Source: Agrobacterium rosae
GTDB taxonomy: Bacteria > Pseudomonadota > Alphaproteobacteria > Rhizobiales > Rhizobiaceae
DNA length: 64,000 nt
Assembly: GCF_002915175.1 (NCBI RefSeq)
Contig: NZ_NXEJ01000006.1
Span: forward strand, 551,726-615,725
Direction of reading: 5' to 3'
In this document: positions 58,554-64,000 of the stretch, one piece after another
Layout of the letters: every line of letters starts with the position of its first letter
How positions within the stretch are numbered: the first letter of the stretch is position 1
Notes under the pieces: generated by a model
Told to the model about the DNA's origin: nothing
The model's database searches: none
What the model saw: the letters and a program-made list of their open reading frames with translations, nothing else
Made by a program: the position numbers and the translations under genes

Positions 58554-60833
58554 ATGGCAAAAAACATTGTTCCTCCGTCCGGCGGAGACGACGACAATAT
58601 TGTACCGATCGATTTGAAGGCGGCGCTCGAAGAGCGCTATCTGGCCTATGCGCTATCGACCATCATGCACCGTGCGCTGCCGGATGTTCGTGATGGCCTG
58701 AAGCCGGTCCATCGCCGCATCATCCACGCCATGAGCGAGATGGGCATTCGCCCCAATTCCGCGTTCAAGAAGTGCGCCCGTATCGTCGGTGACGTCATCG
58801 GTAAGTTCCACCCGCATGGCGACCAGTCGGTCTATGATGCGCTGGTGCGTCTGGCGCAGGATTTCTCCCAGCGTTACCCAATCGTGGACGGGCAGGGGAA
58901 CTTCGGCAACATCGATGGCGATGGCGCTGCCGCCTATCGTTACACCGAAGCGCGCATGACCGATGTCGCGGCGCTGCTGCTTGAGGGTATCGAGCAGGAC
59001 GCGGTCGATTTCCGCCCGACCTATAACGAGGAAGACGAAGAGCCGGTCGTCATGCCCGGCGCGTTCCCCAACCTTCTCGCCAACGGCTCGTCCGGCATTG
59101 CCGTGGGCATGGCAACCTCCATTCCGCCGCACAACGCGCATGAGCTGTGCGATGCGGCACTTCGGCTGATCAAGAACCCGGAGGCGAGCGTCGAGGACCT
59201 GATGTTCGATCCGGCACACCCGGAAAAGGGCGGCATCGAAGGCCCGGATCTGCCCACGGGCGGCATCATCATCGAGAGCCGTGATAGCATGCTGGACGCC
59301 TACAAGACCGGGCGCGGTGGTTTCCGCGTGCGGGCGAAGTGGGAAATCGAGGACCTCGGCCGCGGCGGTTACCAGATCGTCATCACCGAAATTCCCTATC
59401 AGGTTCAGAAATCACGGCTGATCGAAAAGATTGCCGAGCTTTTGCTGGCGCGTCGCCTGCCGCTGCTGGAGGACGTGCGCGACGAATCCGCAGAAGATGT
59501 GCGCGTGGTGCTGGTGCCGAAGAACCGCACCGTCGACGCCACGCTGCTGATGGAATCGCTGTTCCGCCTGTCCGATCTGGAAAACCGCATTCCGCTCAAC
59601 ATGAACGTCCTGTCCATGGGCCGTGTGCCCAAGGTCATGGCGCTGAACGAGGTGCTGAAAGAGTGGCTGGACCACCGCCGCGACGTGCTGTTGCGCCGGT
59701 CGCGCTTCCGTCTGGCCGCCATCGATCGCCGCCTGGAAATTCTCGGCGGCTTCCTCATCGCCTATCTCAATATCGATGAGATCATTGCCATCATCCGCGA
59801 GGAAGATGAGCCGAAGCCGGTGATGGTTGCCCGCTTCAACCTCACCGATGTCCAGGCCGAAGCCATTCTCAACATGCGCCTGCGCTCTTTACGCAAGCTG
59901 GAAGAATTCGAAATCCGCACGGAATTCGAAGGCTTGAGCAGCGAAAAGGCCGAGATCGAGTCGCTGCTGGCATCGCCGGACAAGCAGTGGAAGACGGTTG
60001 CCTGGGAAATCGAAGAGGTCAAAAAGAAATACGCCAAGGTCACGAAACTCGGCGCACGTCGCACCCTGTTCGCCATGGCACCGACCGCCGATATGGATGC
60101 CATCCAGCAGTCGATGATCGAGAAGGAACCTGTGACGATCGTCATCTCCCAGAAGGGCTGGATCAGGGCGCTAAAGGGCCACATGACCGACACATCGGCG
60201 CTGACCTTCAAGGAAGGCGATGGTCCGAAACTGACATTCCCAGCCCAGACCACGGACAAGCTGCTGCTGGTGACGACAGGCGGCAAGGCCTACACGCTGG
60301 GCGCGGACAAGCTGCCGGGCGGGCGCGGCCATGGAGAGCCGGTGCGCATCATGGTGGATATGGAGAACGATCAGGACATTCTGACCGCCTTCGTCCATGA
60401 CCCATCGCGCAAACTGCTGCTCGTCTCCACCGGCGGAAACGGCTTCGTGGTTGCGGAAACGGAAATGGTGGCCAATACCCGCAAGGGCAAGCAGATCATG
60501 AACGTCGCCATGCCAGATGAAATGAAGCTGGTCGTGCCTGTGACGGGCGATCACGTCGCCGTCGTTGGCGAAAACCGCAAGATGCTGACATTCCCGCTAT
60601 CGCAAGTGCCGGAAATGTCACGCGGCAAGGGCGTGCGCCTGCAACGCTACAAGGACGGCGGCATCTCGGACGTGAAGTGCTTTGCGCTGGCAGCCGGCCT
60701 GACATGGGAAGACAGCGCCGGCCGCTCCTTCTCCAAGGTAGGCGACGAGCTGCTGGAATGGATGGCCGACCGCGCTACCGCAGGCCGCACCGTGCCGAAG
60801 GGTTTTCCGCGTAGCGGCAAGTTCGGCGGCTAA
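58554..60833 (+). CDS. parC: DNA topoisomerase IV subunit A
   Basis: Type IIA topoisomerase subunit that, with ParE, separates linked daughter chromosomes. The 759-residue protein has the breakage-reunion domain (about 30-500) with catalytic Tyr130 in AYRYTEARM, and a C-terminal beta-pinwheel (about 510-745, [32 protein letters not shown]). The quinolone-determining loop reads [12 protein letters not shown], with Gln91 at the position that is Ser80 in E. coli ParC. ATG 58554 is the start; several upstream short frames are spurious. Confidence 0.96.
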   Translation: MAKNIVPPSGGDDDNIVPIDLKAALEERYLAYALSTIMHRALPDVRDGLKPVHRRIIHAMSEMGIRPNSAFKKCARIVGDVIGKFHPHGDQSVYDALVRLAQDFSQRYPIVDGQGNFGNIDGDGAAAYRYTEARMTDVAALLLEGIEQDAVDFRPTYNEEDEEPVVMPGAFPNLLANGSSGIAVGMATSIPPHNAHELCDAALRLIKNPEASVEDLMFDPAHPEKGGIEGPDLPTGGIIIESRDSMLDAYKTGRGGFRVRAKWEIEDLGRGGYQIVITEIPYQVQKSRLIEKIAELLLARRLPLLEDVRDESAEDVRVVLVPKNRTVDATLLMESLFRLSDLENRIPLNMNVLSMGRVPKVMALNEVLKEWLDHRRDVLLRRSRFRLAAIDRRLEILGGFLIAYLNIDEIIAIIREEDEPKPVMVARFNLTDVQAEAILNMRLRSLRKLEEFEIRTEFEGLSSEKAEIESLLASPDKQWKTVAWEIEEVKKKYAKVTKLGARRTLFAMAPTADMDAIQQSMIEKEPVTIVISQKGWIRALKGHMTDTSALTFKEGDGPKLTFPAQTTDKLLLVTTGGKAYTLGADKLPGGRGHGEPVRIMVDMENDQDILTAFVHDPSRKLLLVSTGGNGFVVAETEMVANTRKGKQIMNVAMPDEMKLVVPVTGDHVAVVGENRKMLTFPLSQVPEMSRGKGVRLQRYKDGGISDVKCFALAAGLTWEDSAGRSFSKVGDELLEWMADRATAGRTVPKGFPRSGKFGG

Positions 60834-60922
60834 GGGCAGGGGCCCCTCTCTCTACCGACGTCATCCTCTGCTGCGTGCCGAGGATCCAACCACGCCACTA
60901 CAATTCCCATGTGGCAAATAAT

Positions 60923-60944
60923 CTTCATCGCCACAGCGATGAAG
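60923..60944. other. Perfect hairpin downstream of parC
   Basis: CTTCATCGC (60923-60931), loop CACA, GCGATGAAG (60936-60944). No U tract follows on either strand, so it is not a standard terminator. It lies between convergent genes and may be an mRNA end structure or a small repeat; nothing else in 60834-60965 is recognisable. Confidence 0.4.
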
Positions 60945-60965
60945 CAGACAATCCAAGCGCACAAA

Positions 60966-61011
60966 CAAAAAGCCCACCGACGATTGGATTGAACCAACTG
61001 TCGGTGGGCTT
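60966..61011 (-). terminator. Terminator of the PRC-barrel protein gene
   Basis: AAGCCCACCGAC (60970-60981) and GTCGGTGGGCTT (61000-61011) form a perfect 12-bp stem; TTGG/CCAA in the loop can pair too. On the minus strand the stem is followed by TTTTTGTTTG, giving a good U tract 37 bases after the stop at 61048. On the plus strand only a weak tail follows for parC. Confidence 0.88.
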
Positions 61012-61047
61012 GAAGACTGGCGGAATATGACCGCCTATCTGACGTAA

Positions 61048-61515
61048 TTAGTCATCCAGCTTATCGTAGTCCAACTTCGGAGCAGCTTCGAGCGCTTCCT
61101 TGGTTGTGTCGACGTAGGCCTTCCACGTTCCATTGTCGTTGTTAATGGCAACAGAGGCAGGGTCGAGAACCACGTAGCTCTTATCGATACCGAGGAAGCC
61201 ACCGACGCTGGCAACCAGACCGATAACAGACTTGCCATCGCCGATCACGACGTCTTCGATCTCACCGATGTTCTCGTTCTTTGCGTTGTAGATATCAAGA
61301 CCATCCAGCTGCGAAGCCGTGAGGTCGGTCTTCTGCACGTTGACGAACTTCAAAGGGCCATTTGCCTTGGTGCCCATGGTAATCCCAGGACCCGTAAGCG
61401 TCGCATCAGCACCAGCAGCCGGTGCCGCGGCAGGAGCAGTGGTCGCTGTCTGCGCAAACGCGACAGAAGATGTCAGAACCGCAGCAGCAGCCAGTGCGAA
61501 AACCTTGTTTTTCAT
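61048..61515 (-). CDS. Exported PRC-barrel domain protein
   Basis: A 155-residue protein with a signal peptide ending about residue 22 (SVAFA-QTA), an Ala/Thr-rich linker (about 23-42) and one PRC-barrel domain (about 70-130): GLDIYNAKNENIGEIEDVVIGDGKSVIGLVASVGGFLGIDKSYVVL. Periplasmic PRC-barrel proteins are common in Rhizobiales and often stress-induced, but their function is not known. GGGAAG lies before ATG 61515. A 15-bp palindrome (61539-61553) sits in the presumed leader. Confidence 0.85.
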   Translation of the reverse strand: MKNKVFALAAAAVLTSSVAFAQTATTAPAAAPAAGADATLTGPGITMGTKANGPLKFVNVQKTDLTASQLDGLDIYNAKNENIGEIEDVVIGDGKSVIGLVASVGGFLGIDKSYVVLDPASVAINNDNGTWKAYVDTTKEALEAAPKLDYDKLDD

Positions 61516-61538
61516 AATGTTTCTTCCCTTTTCAGTAT

Positions 61539-61553
61539 CGGACACGGTGTCCG
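61539..61553. promoter_or_regulatory. Perfect 7-1-7 palindrome upstream of PRC-barrel gene
   Basis: CGGACAC (61539-61545), G, GTGTCCG (61547-61553), 23 bases before the start codon of the minus-strand gene. It may be a repressor site or an RNA hairpin near the ribosome binding site. It also marks roughly where the sequence turns AT-rich to the right. Confidence 0.45.
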
Positions 61554-61785
61554 GGGGAAGAACGGGTTGAGGTGGGTTTGGTTCCTAATTTTGATCTGGC
61601 GGAGATCGATAGTCTTACATCCAAGCGATTTAGGGTATGCGAATATAAAAATAAAACGGACGATGGTAAAATCACGCCCGAGCGGTTGAAATAAATAATT
61701 GCACTGATATCTGTTGGTTTCTAACTCTGATTGATTTTTACATGTTGAATCAGGGATCGAAACAGTAAGTAGTGGATGGTCTTAG

Positions 61786-64000
61786 ATGGACGACGAAAAA
61801 AAGTTTAGCTTCAAGAATCTCAAAAAACCAGAAGCGGGAGAGAGGCCTAAGCATCCTAAAGACATATTTGCTCAGCGTCCTTCATCAAAAGGCACCATGA
61901 AGGAAATGTGGCAAAGCCAAGCTACAGCTTTGGACGAATGGTGGAAAGTTAAAGACCGGCACTCACTCATCTCAATGTATACAGGTGCAGGGAAAACCTT
62001 AGTTGGTGTTCTAATTGCTCAGAGCTACATCAATCAGGGCGTTCAGAATGTGCTTTATCTGTGCCCTACGATTGATTTGATCAAACAGACGTATAAGGAG
62101 GCCGCGAAAGCTGGGATTAAGGCGACCACTTACTACGCGGGAAAGTTTTCTGATGAAAATTTCGCGAGAGGGAAGACTTTTTGCATTACCACGTATCAAA
62201 GCGCGATAAACACGCGATCTAAATTCAGGGGAGCGAGTTCTCCGGGTGCAATCGTTTTCGATGATGCTCATGTCGGCGAACATTTGATGCGGGATGCATT
62301 TACGTTGGCTGTTTCTAAGAGCAAGCGTCCGGAATTATTTGCATCATTAGCGAGTTGCCTCCGCCCAGGATTTGAAAAGCTTAACATTGCAAGCAACTTC
62401 GATCAGGCGTTAGGGGAGCATTCTGCAGGGGCCGTAATCTTGTGCCCTCCAACGGAAGTGATTGATGCGGCAGAAAAAATTCAGGACGTGCTTGTTAAGC
62501 ACATGGATAACAATGATCCAGATTACTACTTACCTTTTGATTATATGAAAGGAAAAATTGGTTTTTGTTGTATTACTATTAGTAAAGATAAAATTGAAAT
62601 TTCACCTCCGTTCGTGCCGTCGTTATTTACTAGAATATTAGAGGATAACTCCGCTCCAAAAGTATATTTGTCCGCCACGGTGCGTTCGAAGGCGGATATT
62701 GTTAGAGCATTTGGAAGATCGCCTATCTTGATCGAGCCTGAAGTTGACTCAGGTAAAGGTGAGCGAACTTTTCTTTTCGGAAGCGATCTGAAATCTACCG
62801 TTGCTGACAATGATTATCTGCGTTCTCTGATTCAGAGGCATAAAGTCTTGATTTCAGTTCCTAGTGATCGAGTTGCAGCTAAAGTGCACGTTGCACTAGG
62901 CACTAATAGGCCGGACGTCGATTTTAGTGAAGCTCTTGATCGTTTTAGAAATGCGAGCTCTGGTGCGTTCGTATTAGTAGGTCGCTACGACGGAATCGAT
63001 TTGCCAGATGAGCAGTGTAACGTGCTTTCAGTTGAGGGGCTCCCAGTAGGTACTTCTCAGATAGAGAAGTACCTGTTTGAGTCTTTAAGGCTCGATCGTT
63101 CGTATTTCTCGACAATCAACAATAGATTAACTCAGTTGTTTGGCAGGATAAACCGCGGCAAAAATGACTTTGGGATATATTTCATCAGAGATAAAAAAGT
63201 AGAAAATTGGATTAGGAATGAGAGAAACAAGGCTGGTCTTCCTCGCATATTGCAAGAACAGATAAATTTCTCTGAGGCGTTGAATGAGCAAATAGCTGAT
63301 TGCGACGGCAAAACATTGGATCAAATTGTTGATCAGATTGTCAACCGAGAAGAAGATTGGCTAGATCACTACGGCGCACATATGAGGCCCAAAGCACTCG
63401 ATGATGCAAAGATCGCGGAGCAATCAAAAGAATTTCACATTGAAGATGACTTTGCTAAGCGTGAAAGTCGATTTATTGTGAAGCTGTGGCAAGGTGACAT
63501 TGAGGGTGCAATCGAGGAGTTTAACGTCGATTTCTCGCCTCTGTCGCAAATTAACCCAAGGCAATTGGGTTGGTACTCCATTTGGCTGGGCATAGCGCAT
63601 CTTCATAACGGGGACATTGCTTCCGCTCATGATTGGTTTGATGAGGCGCGGCGAAAGCTTGGGGGAAGAATTCCTTTGCCAAGACGGAGCAGGATGTCAC
63701 AATTAGAACTGGAAAAAGAAAAAACCGTAATAGAAGAAGGGCTGAGGCAGTTCTTGCTGCTCGATAAGCCGCAGCTAATTAAAGCAATTTCAAAGCTTCA
63801 AGATCGCGTCGCTCCGGCTTTTGATCCTTCTGCTGAGCACCGACCAGCAGAGGAGGCCGTTCGGGAGATCGGAGCAGCGATGGGGTTTGACTCGCGGAGG
63901 CCTTGTACCGATGATGGTACCGGCCCTGACAATGTTTGGATAGATCATCACTCAAAGTCAGTTATTCCGTTCGAGTTAAAGACGGATAAAATGAGAGCAT
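61786..64000 (+). CDS. SF2 helicase fused to PD-(D/E)XK nuclease, putative defence protein (partial)
   Basis: The frame from ATG 61786 stays open to the window end (738 complete codons), so the C-terminus is missing. Helicase motifs are clear: Walker A TGAGKT (66-71), motif II DDAH (159-162) after VF, motif III SAT (296-298) and motif VI QLFGRINRG (450-458). A TPR-like helical stretch follows (about 565-625, GWYSIWLGIAHLHNGDIASAHDWFDEA). The last visible segment has PD (714-715), 14 residues, then ELK (730-732), a PD-(D/E)XK nuclease signature, with Glu690 on the preceding helix. The coding sequence is AT-richer than its neighbours, suggesting horizontal transfer. The architecture matches that reported for Hna-type abortive infection proteins; restriction or repair enzymes are alternatives. 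Confidence 0.82.
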   Translation, partial: MDDEKKFSFKNLKKPEAGERPKHPKDIFAQRPSSKGTMKEMWQSQATALDEWWKVKDRHSLISMYTGAGKTLVGVLIAQSYINQGVQNVLYLCPTIDLIKQTYKEAAKAGIKATTYYAGKFSDENFARGKTFCITTYQSAINTRSKFRGASSPGAIVFDDAHVGEHLMRDAFTLAVSKSKRPELFASLASCLRPGFEKLNIASNFDQALGEHSAGAVILCPPTEVIDAAEKIQDVLVKHMDNNDPDYYLPFDYMKGKIGFCCITISKDKIEISPPFVPSLFTRILEDNSAPKVYLSATVRSKADIVRAFGRSPILIEPEVDSGKGERTFLFGSDLKSTVADNDYLRSLIQRHKVLISVPSDRVAAKVHVALGTNRPDVDFSEALDRFRNASSGAFVLVGRYDGIDLPDEQCNVLSVEGLPVGTSQIEKYLFESLRLDRSYFSTINNRLTQLFGRINRGKNDFGIYFIRDKKVENWIRNERNKAGLPRILQEQINFSEALNEQIADCDGKTLDQIVDQIVNREEDWLDHYGAHMRPKALDDAKIAEQSKEFHIEDDFAKRESRFIVKLWQGDIEGAIEEFNVDFSPLSQINPRQLGWYSIWLGIAHLHNGDIASAHDWFDEARRKLGGRIPLPRRSRMSQLELEKEKTVIEEGLRQFLLLDKPQLIKAISKLQDRVAPAFDPSAEHRPAEEAVREIGAAMGFDSRRPCTDDGTGPDNVWIDHHSKSVIPFELKTDKMRA

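Overview
The window looks like a chromosomal segment of an alphaproteobacterium of the Rhizobiaceae, most likely Agrobacterium or a close Rhizobium relative. The evidence is the gene order (fabD-fabG-acpP-fabF-mltG-yicC-gmk; lptF-lptG-lptD with surA-pdxA-rsmA; purM-purN opposite an AI-2E-type permease, hdaA, ppk and ppx; rnd opposite aspS), an Omp25/RopB-type outer membrane protein, and palindromic intergenic repeats of the kind scattered through rhizobial genomes. The genus is an inference from memory, not from a search.

Layout. 1-5945: fatty acid synthesis (end of fabD, fabG, acpP, fabF), then mltG, yicC and gmk. 5991-6654: a VapBC toxin-antitoxin module with a perfect operator-like palindrome. 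6651-14394 (minus): rsmA, pdxA, surA-like chaperone, lptD, lptG, lptF, i.e. outer membrane assembly plus vitamin B6 and rRNA modification. 14668-16640: pepA and holC. 16736-26929: accessory metabolism and signalling (PQQ glucose dehydrogenase, two GGDEF proteins of which one is degenerate, a sugar dehydrogenase, a lipoprotein deacetylase, an ABC-F ATPase, a glutathione transferase). 27032-29778: ndk, a long inverted repeat, a lipoprotein translationally coupled to a CGNR/ABATE regulator, and an orphan LivH-type permease across a 36-bp palindrome. 29775-34072 (minus): SDR, uvrC, pgsA, moaD, moaE with overlapping ends. 34442-42665: outer membrane protein, glutathione transferase, RNase T2, YbhN-type protein, rlmJ, a molybdopterin oxidoreductase, a Nudix hydrolase, and two toxin-antitoxin modules in tandem. 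42743-50450: purine synthesis (purN, purM), permease, hdaA and the ppk-ppx polyphosphate pair. 50640-60833: a phytase-like secreted protein, a class III nucleotidyl cyclase, rnd, aspS, a small membrane protein, a periplasmic protein of unknown function and parC. 61048-61515: a secreted PRC-barrel protein.

The sequence becomes visibly AT-richer after about 61560. A gene starting at 61786 runs off the right end: a superfamily 2 helicase followed by a TPR-like linker and a PD-(D/E)XK nuclease signature. This is the best candidate for an unusual system here. It has the domain order described for single-gene helicase-nuclease phage-defence proteins such as Hna of Sinorhizobium, but identity with that family cannot be established from this sequence alone.

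Most of the window is housekeeping chromosome with short accessory insertions: three toxin-antitoxin modules, two copies of a hairpin repeat at 21897-22019 and 50470-50588, one 182-bp inverted repeat, and the island edge at the right. No tRNA, rRNA, CRISPR array or transposase gene was recognised.
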